Below, in pieces: positions 1-8,827 of a DNA stretch of 64,000 nt (within the stretch, counting starts at the first letter, position 1; each line of letters starts with the position of its first letter). The position numbers were made by a program, and so were the translations under genes. Under the pieces are notes generated by a model. The model searched no databases, was not told the origin of the DNA, and saw nothing but the letters and a program-made list of their open reading frames with translations. The stretch is from Pseudarthrobacter enclensis (lineage in GTDB: Bacteria; Actinomycetota; Actinomycetes; Actinomycetales; Micrococcaceae). Where the stretch lies: positions 496,001-560,000 of the forward strand of contig NZ_KQ758600.1 of NCBI RefSeq assembly GCF_001457025.1, read 5' to 3'.

Positions 1-445
1 TGCCGGTGAAGCCGGTCAGGAGTTCGCGCTGGAGCCCGAACATCTCTTCTTTTTCTTCGGGTTCTGCGTGGTCATAGCCCAGGAGATGGAGAATGCCGTG
101 CGTGGTCAGCAGCAGCATCTCATCCTCCAGCGCGTGGCCGGCGTTCTTCGCCTGGACCTTCGCCACCTGGGGGCAGATGGCGATGTCGCCAAGCATCCCC
201 TGGGGGGTGGGCCGGTCCGGTGTGCCCGGGGTGAGTTCGTCCATGGGAACGGAGAGGACGTCGGTGGCGCCGGGCTCATCCATCAGCTCGATGTGGAGTT
301 TCTCCATGGCCGGCTCATCCACGAGCAGAATGGACAGTTCTGCCTGCGGATGGATGTACAGCTGTTCGAAAATGTACCTGGACAGGGCAACGAGTGAGGC
401 TTCGTCCACCTGGACGCCTGATTCGTTGTTCACCTCGATGCTCAC
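1..445 (-). CDS. ybeY: Endoribonuclease YbeY (3' end outside window)
   Basis: YbeY is a metal-dependent endoribonuclease that acts in 16S rRNA 3' maturation and 70S ribosome quality control in the cytoplasm. The visible N-terminal 148 residues include the family zinc-binding signature HGILHLLGYDH, with its three histidines, near the window edge; only the last few residues are missing. The GTG start overlaps the stop of the upstream phoH-like gene in a GTGA, so the two are translationally coupled. The phoH-ybeY pair is a very common bacterial arrangement. Identification is secure; the C-terminus cannot be judged. Confidence 0.95.
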   Translation of the reverse strand, partial: MSIEVNNESGVQVDEASLVALSRYIFEQLYIHPQAELSILLVDEPAMEKLHIELMDEPGATDVLSVPMDELTPGTPDRPTPQGMLGDIAICPQVAKVQAKNAGHALEDEMLLLTTHGILHLLGYDHAEPEEKEEMFGLQRELLTGFTG

Positions 446-1530
446 GCGTGATCCCCCCGCTGTTCCTTGGTGGCCGGCTGCTTAATCCGGCTCCGTTGCC
501 GTTCGTCCCACAGGCTGTAGGCGTTGACGATATCCCCCACCAGGCGGTGCCGCACGACGTCGGCGGCGTCCAGGACGGAGAAGCTGACGTCATCGATTCC
601 CTGCAGGATTTCCTCCACGATGCGCAGCCCGGAGCGGGTGCCGAAGGGAAGGTCCACCTGGGTGATGTCTCCGGTGACCACCATCTTGGACCCGAATCCC
701 AGCCGGGTCAGGAACATCTTCATCTGTTCCGGGGTGGTGTTCTGGGCTTCATCCAAAATGATGAACGCGTCGTTGAGGGTACGCCCGCGCATGTACGCCA
801 GCGGCGCCACTTCGATGGTGCCCGCGGCCATCAGCCGGGGAATTGATTCCGGGTCCATCATGTCGTGGAGGGCGTCGTATAGGGGTCGCAGGTAGGGATC
901 GATCTTGTCGCTCAGGGTTCCCGGCAGGAAGCCCAGCCGCTCCCCCGCCTCTACCGCGGGGCGGGTCAGGATAATCCGGCTGACTTCCTTTTGCTGCAGG
1001 GCCTGTACCGCCTTGGCCATGGCAAGGTACGTCTTGCCCGTGCCGGCGGGACCAATGCCGAAAATGACGGTGTTGTCATCGATGGCGTCAACATAGTTCT
1101 TCTGGTTCAGCGTTTTGGGGCGGATGGTCCGTCCACGGCTGGAGAGGATGTCGTGCGTGAGGACGTCCACAGGGTTTTGCATCGACTGGCTGCGCAGCAG
1201 CGCCACGAGTTGCTGCAGCACGGCAGGGGTGATGACAGTGCCCCGGGACACCAGGCCCCGGACTTCCTGCAGGAGCCGCATGATCCGGGGAACGTCGCTG
1301 GAGGGGCCGCTGATGGTCAGCTCGTTGCCTCGGACGTGGAAGTTGACCGCCGGGAACTGTTCCTCGATATACCGCAGCGCCTCATCGTGGCTGCCGAGTG
1401 ACTGGACCATCTGGTCGGAATTGTCGAAAAGGACTACCTCGGTCCGGACACCGGGAAGGGTGTGGGGAAATTCCCCGGCGATGCCCTCGCCCGTGGTGAG
1501 CCGGCGCTTTCCGTTGGCTGATTCAGTCAT
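442..1530 (-). CDS. PhoH family ATPase (PhoL-like)
   Basis: This is a cytoplasmic PhoH-type P-loop ATPase, a family tied to RNA metabolism; its helicase-like activity is known only for some members. The 362 residues hold an N-terminal KH-like region (about 30-95), a Walker A motif GPAGTGKT at residues 160-167 and a Walker B with LDEAQN near 255-264. Length fits the PhoH/PhoL class. It is the first gene of a two-gene unit with ybeY, which suggests a role alongside rRNA maturation. A TAAGAT box at 1623-1628 on this strand could be its -10, with no clear -35. The exact substrate is unknown. Confidence 0.92.
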   Translation of the reverse strand: MTESANGKRRLTTGEGIAGEFPHTLPGVRTEVVLFDNSDQMVQSLGSHDEALRYIEEQFPAVNFHVRGNELTISGPSSDVPRIMRLLQEVRGLVSRGTVITPAVLQQLVALLRSQSMQNPVDVLTHDILSSRGRTIRPKTLNQKNYVDAIDDNTVIFGIGPAGTGKTYLAMAKAVQALQQKEVSRIILTRPAVEAGERLGFLPGTLSDKIDPYLRPLYDALHDMMDPESIPRLMAAGTIEVAPLAYMRGRTLNDAFIILDEAQNTTPEQMKMFLTRLGFGSKMVVTGDITQVDLPFGTRSGLRIVEEILQGIDDVSFSVLDAADVVRHRLVGDIVNAYSLWDERQRSRIKQPATKEQRGDHA

Positions 1531-1898
1531 GGTGGTGGCCCTCGGGCCTATGGTCCCCTCAAGGTGGTCTTCAACTGTTGTCCCGTCCGCCGCATGGGTT
1601 TTCGGCGTCCCGTGATCCTTTTATCTTACGCCAGCACACTCCCCGCGCCGGGATACCCGCCGGCCCGCCTGGAGGGCAGGCAGCTTCGGGAACCCCGGCC
1701 GGGTGCCCCACGGCACAGCCGCATGCCATTAGGTATCAACTTCATATCGTCCTCATATCGTTCACGTTGCAGTTGGGCGTGGAACGAAAAAGTGGGCAAA
1801 CCCGGCAGGCCTGCTGTGCAATGCTGGAAATCCAGCCACATCTGCACCATTGGGCCTCCGGGGGGAACGGCCGCCACGCCAGGAAAGGACAGCCGCCA
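1531..1898. promoter_or_regulatory. Divergent control region between phoH and the GerMN lipoprotein gene
   Basis: This 368-base gap separates two divergently transcribed genes. It holds a minus-strand TAAGAT box (1623-1628) suited to phoH. It also holds two exact copies of TCATATCGT (1742-1750 and 1753-1761), 11 bases apart, about one helical turn, as in many response-regulator sites. I see no credible gene here. The long reading frame running in from 1578 has no ribosome binding site and lacks protein-like character before residue 1899. Confidence 0.45.
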
Positions 1899-2852
1899 GT
1901 GCCGGATACCACTGTGCCCCGCGGGGCCGGTCGACGCATGGGACGCATGCAGGCACTTGCGCTTGCCGCCGTCCTGACGGCTGTCCCGGTCCTCGCCGGA
2001 TGCGTGGCGGAACCCGGACCGTCACCCACCAGCCCGCTGGCTTCCGGTCCCGCCGCCACCGGCAGCGCCGCGCCGCCGTCCACCAGCGCCCCGCTTGAGA
2101 CGACGCAGTCGTCCAACAAGGCGCCGGTGTATTGGATCGGCCGCAGCAACAGCAACATCTTCCTGTACCGGGAGTTCCGCGACGTTCCGGAGCAGGAAAA
2201 CCCTGTGACCCGCGCGTTGCGCGCCATGATGTCCGAAAAGCCGCTGGACCCAGACTTCTTTACGCCGTGGCAGAACCCGGGCAAGCTTGCCACGTCCATT
2301 TCCGGCAAGGACGTCATCACTGTCGATGTGTCCGAGGACGCGTTCAACAGCAACCTCGACGCCGACATGGCTGCCAGGGCCGTCCAGCAGCTGGTGTACA
2401 CCGCCACGGCGGCCGCCGCCAGCTCGGGGCTCATCGACTCCGGGCAGCAGATCCGGGTAAGGATCCTGGTGGACGGGCACACGGACTACATGGCATTCGG
2501 CCACGTGCAGCTCGGGGCGCTGATGACCCGGCAGGCCGGGCTGGTGGCGCCTGTGTGGATCGTCGATCCCCAGGAAGGCGTGGAGGTGGCGGACGGCAGC
2601 GTCAAAATCACCGGACGGAGCCTTTCCGCTGGCGGAAAGCTGCGCTGGCAGATCCTTCGCGGCGGGGAGAACGGCGCCAAGGCTCCGTTCCTGACGGGTG
2701 AAACCACGGCGTCCTCGGACCAGGGCCAGGCCGGTGTCTTCACCCTGGCGCTGACCTTGCCCACCGGCGACTACGAGCTCAAGGTTGCCCAGGCCGGCAC
2801 CGGAGAAGGGCCGGACCAGTTCGAGGACACCCGGACCTTCAAGGTCAGGTAG
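1899..2852 (+). CDS. GerMN domain lipoprotein with Gmad2-like C-terminal domain
   Basis: This is a predicted secreted lipoprotein of 317 residues. A basic N-terminus and hydrophobic stretch end in a lipobox VLAGC with the lipidated cysteine at residue 35, followed by a Ser/Thr/Pro-rich linker. A GerMN domain covers about 75-210 and an immunoglobulin-like Gmad2 domain about 220-317. GerMN domains occur in spore germination proteins and in cell-envelope lipoproteins of non-sporulating actinobacteria, where the role is poorly known. I chose GTG 1899 because AGGAAAGGA sits 10 bases upstream; ATG 1941 or 1950 are alternatives. The 3' end overlaps the convergent rsmE by 8 bases. Confidence 0.8.
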   Translation: MPDTTVPRGAGRRMGRMQALALAAVLTAVPVLAGCVAEPGPSPTSPLASGPAATGSAAPPSTSAPLETTQSSNKAPVYWIGRSNSNIFLYREFRDVPEQENPVTRALRAMMSEKPLDPDFFTPWQNPGKLATSISGKDVITVDVSEDAFNSNLDADMAARAVQQLVYTATAAAASSGLIDSGQQIRVRILVDGHTDYMAFGHVQLGALMTRQAGLVAPVWIVDPQEGVEVADGSVKITGRSLSAGGKLRWQILRGGENGAKAPFLTGETTASSDQGQAGVFTLALTLPTGDYELKVAQAGTGEGPDQFEDTRTFKVR

Positions 2853-3618
2853 TTCGCCAGCGGCCCAGGATGTCGCTGCAGAGCACGACGGCGGCCGGGC
2901 CCGCGGTGGACGAGCGCAGCACATGGTGCCCCAACAGTGCGGTGGCTGCGCCCCGGTCGCAGAGCCGTGTCACCTCACGCGGGCTGATGCCACCCTCCGG
3001 TCCCACAATCAGGAGGATTTCACGCGGCTCGGCGGACCCGGCTGCCTGCCACGACTCGATGACGTCGCGGAGCGGCCTGACCGCGTCCTCGTGCAGGATG
3101 ACTGCGAGGCCGGCGGCGCCAACGGCGGCGGCCAGGGCCGGGGTGTCGACGGCGGCGCGCACCTCGGGGATCCACGCCCGGCGTGCCTGCTTGGCCGCCG
3201 CCGTGACCACCGACTGCCATTTGGCATGCGCCTTGGCCGCCCGGTCACCCTTCCACCGCACGATGGACCGTTCCGACTGCCAGGGGATGACTGCGTCGAT
3301 GCCCAGTTCCGTTGCGGTCTCAATGGCGAGCTCGTCCCTGTCACCCTTTGCCAGGGCCTGGACCAGCACCAGGCGGGTGGCCGGGCGATCCTCGACGGTC
3401 ACGGAGGAGCAGCTGACGGCCAAGCGGCCCGCCTCGGCTTCCAGGACCGTGCCGCTCATCCGCACCCCGGCGCCGTCGACAATGTCGACGGCTTCGCCGG
3501 GGGCAAGCCGCTTCACGGTCACGGCGTGCCGTGCTTCCGGGCCTTCCAGGACGAATTCCGTGCCCTCGCCGAGGCCGTTAAGGGAGCCGGCCGGAGTAAA
3601 GAAGACGGGGTTGCTCAC
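2845..3618 (-). CDS. rsmE: 16S rRNA (uracil-1498-N3) methyltransferase
   Basis: RsmE uses S-adenosylmethionine to methylate N3 of U1498 in 16S rRNA of the 30S subunit. The 257-residue protein has an N-terminal PUA-like RNA-binding region and a C-terminal SPOUT knot domain with the family motif IVGPEGGISPREV near residue 210. The GTG start lies two bases after the dnaJ stop, so it is co-transcribed with hrcA and dnaJ. This hrcA-dnaJ-rsmE order is common in Gram-positive bacteria. The 3' end overlaps the convergent lipoprotein gene slightly. Confidence 0.95.
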   Translation of the reverse strand: MSNPVFFTPAGSLNGLGEGTEFVLEGPEARHAVTVKRLAPGEAVDIVDGAGVRMSGTVLEAEAGRLAVSCSSVTVEDRPATRLVLVQALAKGDRDELAIETATELGIDAVIPWQSERSIVRWKGDRAAKAHAKWQSVVTAAAKQARRAWIPEVRAAVDTPALAAAVGAAGLAVILHEDAVRPLRDVIESWQAAGSAEPREILLIVGPEGGISPREVTRLCDRGAATALLGHHVLRSSTAGPAAVVLCSDILGRWRTT

Positions 3619-3620
3619 CG

Positions 3621-4748
3621 CTACAGGTTACCGAGCCGGTCCCGCAGCTTCGCGAACATGCCGCCGCTGGCTGCAAGCTTGCCCTCGGTGATCTGCTCAT
3701 TGCGGAGTTTCGCCAGCTGCCGCAGGAGGTCTTCCTGGGCGGCATCGAGCTTGGCGGGCGTTTCCACCTGCAGGTGGACTTTCAGGTCGCCACGGCCATA
3801 GCCGCGCAGGTGGGTAACCCCGAGGCCGCGCAGCGTGATGACCTCACCGGACTGGGTGCCCGGCTTGACGTCGATGTCCTGGGTTCCGTCGAAGGTTTCC
3901 AGGTTGACCTCGGTGCCGAGCGCCGCGGCGGTCATGGGGATGTTGAGGGTTGCGTGCAGGTCGTCGCCGTCGCGCACATAGGTGGGGTCGCTGTTCACAC
4001 GGACCTCAACGTAGAGGTCGCCGGAGGGCCCGCCGGCAGGTCCGGCCTCACCCTGGCCAGCCAGCTGGATCCGGGTGCCTGTGGCGACGCCCGCGGGAAC
4101 CTTGATGGTCAGCGAACGGCGGCTGCGGATGCGGCCCTGGCCGCTGCACTCGTTGCAGGGGTCCTTGATGACGGTTCCAAAACCTTCGCAGCTGCCGCAG
4201 GGGGCCGCGGTCATGACCTGGCCCAGGATGGAGCGGACCGCCCGCTGTACCTGCCCGCTGCCGCCGCAGATGTCGCAGCGTTCCGGCTGGGTACCCGGCC
4301 GGCAGCAGGAGCCTTCGCAGGTGGGGCAGGTGACGGCGGTGTCCACTTCGAGCTTCTTGTTGACGCCGAAGACGGCGTCGCGCAGGTCGATGCGGACGCT
4401 GATCAGCGCGTCCTGGCCGCGGCGGACGCGTGAGGCGGGCCCGGACGAGCCGCCCGCGCCGAAAAAGGTGTCGAAGATGTCCTGGAACGCAAAACCCTGC
4501 CCGGCGTAGCTGCCGCCGCCGAATCCGTTGTCCGTACCGTTCTCATTGCCCGTGGTGTCGTAGACCCGGCGCTTCTGCGGATCGGAGAGGACTTCGTAGG
4601 CGTGGGTGACCGCCTTGAAGCGGTCCGCGGCCTCTTCACCCGGGTTCACGTCCGGGTGGAGGGTACGGGCAAGCTTACGGTAGGCCTTCTTGATTTCTTC
4701 TCCGGTAGCTTCCGGTGAGACTCCAAGGACGTCGTAGTGGCTGCTCAA
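3621..4748 (-). CDS. dnaJ: Chaperone DnaJ (Hsp40)
   Basis: DnaJ stimulates the DnaK ATPase and delivers unfolded clients. The 375 residues show a J domain (1-70) with the HPD triad, a Gly-rich linker, a zinc-finger region (about 138-210) and a substrate-binding C-terminal region. The four zinc motifs are [24 protein letters not shown] and CNECSGQG; the first deviates from CxxCxGxG by ending in Cys. The start is TTG with GGAAGAG about nine bases upstream. Pairing with hrcA and no grpE or dnaK nearby marks it as the DnaJ2-type copy, under HrcA/CIRCE control. Confidence 0.95.
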   Translation of the reverse strand: MSSHYDVLGVSPEATGEEIKKAYRKLARTLHPDVNPGEEAADRFKAVTHAYEVLSDPQKRRVYDTTGNENGTDNGFGGGSYAGQGFAFQDIFDTFFGAGGSSGPASRVRRGQDALISVRIDLRDAVFGVNKKLEVDTAVTCPTCEGSCCRPGTQPERCDICGGSGQVQRAVRSILGQVMTAAPCGSCEGFGTVIKDPCNECSGQGRIRSRRSLTIKVPAGVATGTRIQLAGQGEAGPAGGPSGDLYVEVRVNSDPTYVRDGDDLHATLNIPMTAAALGTEVNLETFDGTQDIDVKPGTQSGEVITLRGLGVTHLRGYGRGDLKVHLQVETPAKLDAAQEDLLRQLAKLRNEQITEGKLAASGGMFAKLRDRLGNL

Positions 4749-4826
4749 AGTTCGTATCTCTTCCTTGTTGTTTTGCCTTCGGTGGGCTTCCCCGCTGGAC
4801 CCGGCGTTGCAGCCGGGAAAGTACGG

Positions 4827-5840
4827 TCAGGGACCCAAAATCCGGGAAAGGTAACGGGCAACAGCCCTCACGGCGGCCATGGTGGTGGGATAGTCCATCC
4901 GGGTGGGGCCCAGGATGCCTACCTTGGCCATGCTGTCCGGCCCGTACCCTGTGGCCACCACGGAGGCTTCGGCCAGGCCGTCATAGGGATTTTCGCGGCC
5001 GATGCTGACGGCCACCCCGTGATGGTCCTGCGCCATTTCGCTGAGCAGGCGCAGCATCACCACCTGCTCCTCCAATGCTTCCAGCACCGGGCCTATGCTC
5101 AGCGGGAAGTCCACGTTGGACCGTGCCAGGTTGGCCGTGCCGGCCATGACCATCCTGTCCTCCCGGCTGCTGTGGGCCAGCACCTCCAGCGCGTGCGCCA
5201 GTGCCTGTGCTGCCTGCCGCTGGGCCGGGCTCACAGATGAGACGACGGCGGGAAGCGCCTGGGACAGGCCGGCCAGCGGAGTGCCTGCCAGGGAAGCCAG
5301 GAAACGGGCCCGCAGCCCGGCCAGGGCATCGTCACCGAGGTCCTGACCGGCGTCGATGACCCGCTGTTCCACTTTGCCGCTGTTGGCGATGAGCACCACC
5401 AGGACCTTGCGGGGGGCCAGCAGGACAAATTCGATGTGCCGGATCAGGGCCCGGCTGAGGTGCGGGTACTGGACCACGGCCACCTGGTTGGTCAGCTGGG
5501 CCAGCAGGCGGACGGTACGGTCCAGGACGTCGTCGAGGTCGTCCGAGCCCTCAAGCAGTGACTGGATGGCCCGGCGTTCGGCCTGCGAGAGCGGTTTAAC
5601 CGCTGAAATCTGGTCCACGAAGAGCCGGTAGCCCTTGTCTGTGGGAATCCGTCCCGCGCTGGTGTGCGGTGCCGTGATGAGGCCCTCATCCTCCAGTGCC
5701 GCCATGTCGTTGCGGATCGTGGCGCTGGACACGCCCAGCTGGTGCCGCTCCACCAAAGCCTTGGACCCCACTGGTTCGCGGGAGTGGACGTAATCCTCGA
5801 CGATGGCACGCAGTACTTCCAGTTTGCGCGGCTCGCTCAC
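4827..5840 (-). CDS. hrcA: Heat-inducible transcription repressor HrcA
   Basis: HrcA represses heat-shock operons by binding CIRCE operators, with activity tuned by GroEL. The 337-residue protein has an N-terminal winged helix (roughly 1-75, including [16 protein letters not shown]) and the HrcA dimerisation and inserted domains. I place the start at GTG 5840, with GGAGGT six bases upstream. A longer frame from 5915 would begin inside the CIRCE operator and is rejected. It heads the hrcA-dnaJ-rsmE operon and is probably autoregulated through the operator just upstream. Confidence 0.95.
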   Translation of the reverse strand: MSEPRKLEVLRAIVEDYVHSREPVGSKALVERHQLGVSSATIRNDMAALEDEGLITAPHTSAGRIPTDKGYRLFVDQISAVKPLSQAERRAIQSLLEGSDDLDDVLDRTVRLLAQLTNQVAVVQYPHLSRALIRHIEFVLLAPRKVLVVLIANSGKVEQRVIDAGQDLGDDALAGLRARFLASLAGTPLAGLSQALPAVVSSVSPAQRQAAQALAHALEVLAHSSREDRMVMAGTANLARSNVDFPLSIGPVLEALEEQVVMLRLLSEMAQDHHGVAVSIGRENPYDGLAEASVVATGYGPDSMAKVGILGPTRMDYPTTMAAVRAVARYLSRILGP

Positions 5841-5895
5841 ACTCCACCTCCGTCCGGGTCCGGGCGAGGTGCCGCCCGTTCCGTCTTGCCAGTCT

Positions 5896-5922
5896 TTAGC
5901 ACTCGACATGCCCAAGTGCTAA
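5896..5922 (-). promoter_or_regulatory. CIRCE operator of hrcA-dnaJ-rsmE
   Basis: The plus strand reads TTAGCACTC, nine bases, AAGTGCTAA. The consensus is TTAGCACTC-N9-GAGTGCTAA, so 17 of 18 arm bases match and the spacing is exact. HrcA dimers bind this site. It begins about six bases after the probable -10 and so covers the expected transcription start, the usual arrangement for repression. Confidence 0.95.
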
Positions 5923-5928
5923 CAGTCT

Positions 5929-5934
5929 ATTATG
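5929..5934 (-). promoter_or_regulatory. Probable -10 of the hrcA operon
   Basis: On the minus strand this reads CATAAT, one mismatch from TATAAT. It lies seven bases before the CIRCE arm, which puts the transcription start at the operator edge. No convincing -35 is seen. Confidence 0.5.
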
Positions 5935-6009
5935 CCTTGGCCCGTTGTTAGCATTGGTACCGCTCCGGGCGAAATTCCCGGCTGACATCGAGCGCGAGGC
6001 GGAACAACC

Positions 6010-6864
6010 ATGGATTACCAGAACTGGGGCCCGCGGGACATGGCCGCTCCGGTCCGGACGCAGCTTCCGGAAGTTCCGGTGGAGCGCGGCATGGTGCTGG
6101 AGGAAGTCCAGTCCGGCTGGGTGGGGGCCGTGACCCGGGTGGAGAAATCCGGCGGGATGCATGTGGTGGCCCTCGAAGACCGGCGCGGCAAGTCCCGCAG
6201 CTTCCGGCTCGGCTACGGGTTCCTCCTCGAAGGGCAGGCCATCCGGCTGATGCCGCAGGCACCACGACCCGCCGGTGGCGGCGGCCCGGCGGCCGGCCGC
6301 ACCGCCTCAGGATCAGTGCGCGTCTCTGGGCAGCGGGCCCAGGTGGCCAAGGCCAGCCGCATCTGGGTGGAGGGCAAGCACGACGCAGAACTCGTGGAGA
6401 AGGTCTGGGGCGACGATCTTCGCGTGGAGGGCATCGTCGTCGAACCGCTCCACGGCATTGACGACCTTGCCGCCGCCGTCGCAGATTTCCGTCCCGGCCC
6501 CGGCCGCCGGCTGGGGGTCCTGGTGGACCACCTTGTCCCCGACTCCAAGGAATCACGCATTGCCGACGCCGTGATGGCCTCGCCGGGAGCCGCCGGGAAC
6601 GTCCTGATTGTGGGGCACCCGTACGTCGACGTCTGGCAGGCCATTCGGCCCGCGGTGCTGGGGATTGACCAGTGGCCTGCCGTGCCGCGGGGCCAGGACT
6701 GGAAGACCGGCATCCTGAAGGCCTTCGGCTGGCCGCACGCCACCAAGGAAGACATCGGCCTCGGCTGGCAAAAACTCCTCGGCGCCGTCCGTACCTACGC
6801 GGACCTGGAACCCTCGCTGCTGGGCCGGGTTGAGGAAGTCATCGACTTCCTCACCGTCCCCTGA
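6010..6864 (+). CDS. DUF3097 family protein
   Basis: This 284-residue cytoplasmic protein belongs to DUF3097, an actinobacteria-restricted family without a known function. An N-terminal small beta-rich region (about 25-80) is followed by a basic linker. A central block then starts with RIWVEGKHDAELVEKVWGDD (about residues 118-137), which resembles the acidic start of a Toprim-like fold; that likeness is my inference. It diverges from hrcA and precedes hemW, a neighbourhood often conserved in actinobacteria. The ATG has only a weak GGCGGA ribosome binding site. Confidence 0.85.
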   Translation: MDYQNWGPRDMAAPVRTQLPEVPVERGMVLEEVQSGWVGAVTRVEKSGGMHVVALEDRRGKSRSFRLGYGFLLEGQAIRLMPQAPRPAGGGGPAAGRTASGSVRVSGQRAQVAKASRIWVEGKHDAELVEKVWGDDLRVEGIVVEPLHGIDDLAAAVADFRPGPGRRLGVLVDHLVPDSKESRIADAVMASPGAAGNVLIVGHPYVDVWQAIRPAVLGIDQWPAVPRGQDWKTGILKAFGWPHATKEDIGLGWQKLLGAVRTYADLEPSLLGRVEEVIDFLTVP

Positions 6865-6979
6865 GCACAGGCGGCCCGGCGAAGAGCCAGTATTCTTGGT
6901 AATGCAGTGCACTGCGGGTTCCCCGGGACCGGCAGGCAACTGCAACCCGAAGCACCAATTGCACCCGAAGGAACAGACA

Positions 6980-7399
6980 GTGGCAGAAAACGCACGCGAG
7001 CACAGGGACGGCCACGGCAGCGCCGACCGTTCCGAATACCACGGCGTCCCGGCGAACGCGCTGCCGCTCACGGCCAGCGAGGACCGCCAGTGGGCAACCC
7101 TGGCGCACTTTGGCGGCATCCTCGGCTGTGTGCCCGCACTGCTGATCTTCCTCATCTTCCGGGACCGCGGACCGTTCACGGCTCAGGAGTCGAAGGAGGC
7201 GCTGAACTTCAGCCTGCCGCCCACCATCGCCGCCGTGGTGGCGAACCTCCTGGTGTTCATCCCCGTGATCGGAAACATCTTCGCCGTGGTCGCCACCCTC
7301 ATCTGGATTGCCTTGACGTGCTTTTCCGTGTCGGCGGGAATCCACGTGAACCGCGGCCAGCCGCACCGCTACCCCTTCAACCTGCGCTGGATCAAGTAA
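6980..7399 (+). CDS. DUF4870 family membrane protein
   Basis: This 139-residue protein has a hydrophilic N-terminus (1-35) and then a DUF4870 domain with about three membrane segments: near 45-60, 75-100 and 100-120. The typical loop FTAQESKEALNF lies between the first two. DUF4870 proteins are small inner-membrane proteins of unknown role, similar to Tic20. I chose GTG 6980 because GAAGGAA lies six to twelve bases upstream; the frame runs farther upstream but without a ribosome site. A TATTCT box at 6891-6896 may be its -10. Confidence 0.85.
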   Translation: MAENAREHRDGHGSADRSEYHGVPANALPLTASEDRQWATLAHFGGILGCVPALLIFLIFRDRGPFTAQESKEALNFSLPPTIAAVVANLLVFIPVIGNIFAVVATLIWIALTCFSVSAGIHVNRGQPHRYPFNLRWIK

Positions 7400-7401
7400 T
7401 C

Positions 7402-7515
7402 CCCGACGGCTCCCAGGCCTCGCAAGCTCGGTCCGGGCCCCTCGCCGCCGTGGCCCCACCCGACGGCTCCCAGGCCTCGCAAGCCCGGTTCGGGGCCCTC
7501 GCCGCCGTGGCCCCA
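7402..7515. repeat. Two tandem copies of a 57-bp intergenic unit
   Basis: Bases 7402-7458 and 7459-7515 are direct copies, 54 of 57 identical, beginning CCCGACGGCTCCCAGGCCTC and ending GCCGTGGCCCCA. The mismatches are at unit positions 27, 32 and 37. The unit is placed between convergent DUF4870 and hemW genes. It is a multiple of three, but no start or ribosome site suggests translation. It looks like a dispersed intergenic element, which I cannot confirm without a genome-wide search. Confidence 0.85.
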
Positions 7516-7528
7516 GGGTCTCCACCGT

Positions 7529-7556
7529 CCGCCCGGCTCCGCAAGGGGCCGGGCGG
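7529..7556. terminator. Hairpin between DUF4870 gene and hemW
   Basis: A 12-bp stem (7529-7540 with 7545-7556, one G-T pair) closes a GCAA tetraloop. It lies just past the hemW stop and between convergent genes, so it may serve both. There is no T tract on either strand, so it may be a weak or Rho-assisted stop. Confidence 0.6.
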
Positions 7557-7561
7557 CGGCG

Positions 7562-8791
7562 TTAATCGGGCAGGATACGCCGGACCACGGCATCGGCCAG
7601 CAGCCGCCCCTTGAGCGTCAGCACCAGCCGGCCCTTGAAGGCGGCGGCCGGGTCTACCAGCCCGTCGGCGATCAGCCCGGCCACTTCGTGGCGGCCCACC
7701 GTTTCCAGTGCGGCCAGTTCGAGCCCGGACTGCAGGCGCGCTTCCAGCATCACCCGTTCCATGGCGCGGGTATCGCGGTCCAGCGTTTCCCGGCCCGCGG
7801 CCGGCGAAGCCCCTTGGGCCAGCCGGCCCGCGTACGCGGCGGGGTGCTTGACGTTCCACCAGCGCACCCCTCCCATGTGGGAGTGCGCTCCGGGACCGAT
7901 CCCCCACCAGTCGTCTCCGCGCCAGTAGGCAAGGTTGTGGCGGCACGCCTGCTCAGGGGTGCGCGCCCAGTTGCTGACCTCGTACCAGCCAAGCCCGGCG
8001 TCGGTGATGAGGCGGTCGGCGAGTTCGTACTTGTCGGCGTGGTCGTCGTCGTCAATCTCCGGAACTTCTCCACGCCGGATCTGGGCGGCCAGCTTGGTGC
8101 CTTCCTCGACGATCAGCGCGTAGGCGCTGATGTGGTCGGGCCCGTAGGACAGTGCAGTCTCGAGAGAATGCTGCCAGTCGGCCAGCGACTCCCCCGGCGT
8201 TCCATAGATCAGGTCCAGGCTGACGGCCAGTCCGGCGTCCCGCGCCCATTGCACCACCTGGGGAACCCTGGCGGGCTCATGGGTGCGGTCCAGCACTTTC
8301 AGGACGTGCGGCACTGCGGACTGCATGCCGAAGGAGACACGGGTGAACCCGGCCTCCCGCAGGATGGCCAAGGACTCAGGGGTCACCGAATCCGGGTTCG
8401 CCTCAGTGGTGACCTCGGCGCCCTCCTCGATCCCCCACGCGGCAATGGCTGCCGTAAGGATGGAGGCAAGGTCTTCCGCCGGCAGCAGCGTCGGGGTGCC
8501 GCCGCCAAAAAAGACGGTGCTGAGCCTGCGCGCGGGCAGGCCTGACGCTTCCAGCACGCGGGCGGCGAGTTCCACCTCCGCCACGGCGGTCCCGGCGTAG
8601 GCGTCCTGGGAGGCTCCGCCGCCCAGCTCCTTGGCGGTGTAGGTGTTGAAGTCGCAGTATCCGCAGCGCACCGCACAGAAGGGAATGTGCACGTACAGGC
8701 CCAAGGCGCGGCCGGCTGCGCCGTCCAGCACCTGGGCGGGCAGGAGGCCGTCCGACGGCGCGGGGTCGCCCAGTGGAAGAGCGCTAGGCAT
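7562..8791 (-). CDS. hemW: Radical SAM heme chaperone HemW
   Basis: HemW is a radical SAM protein related to coproporphyrinogen dehydrogenase HemN that binds heme and delivers it to target proteins. It has often been misannotated as an oxygen-independent coproporphyrinogen oxidase. The 409 residues carry the cluster motif CAVRCGYC (Cys39, 43 and 46), followed by FFGGGTPT. The spacing CxxxCxxC without the extra HemN cysteine fits HemW. The start is ATG 8791. It lies downstream of lepA on the same strand, the usual lepA-hemW pairing. Confidence 0.93.
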   Translation of the reverse strand: MPSALPLGDPAPSDGLLPAQVLDGAAGRALGLYVHIPFCAVRCGYCDFNTYTAKELGGGASQDAYAGTAVAEVELAARVLEASGLPARRLSTVFFGGGTPTLLPAEDLASILTAAIAAWGIEEGAEVTTEANPDSVTPESLAILREAGFTRVSFGMQSAVPHVLKVLDRTHEPARVPQVVQWARDAGLAVSLDLIYGTPGESLADWQHSLETALSYGPDHISAYALIVEEGTKLAAQIRRGEVPEIDDDDHADKYELADRLITDAGLGWYEVSNWARTPEQACRHNLAYWRGDDWWGIGPGAHSHMGGVRWWNVKHPAAYAGRLAQGASPAAGRETLDRDTRAMERVMLEARLQSGLELAALETVGRHEVAGLIADGLVDPAAAFKGRLVLTLKGRLLADAVVRRILPD

Positions 8792-8827
8792 TGCTGCGGC
8801 CCGGGATGGAAGCGGCCACGGTCATCA

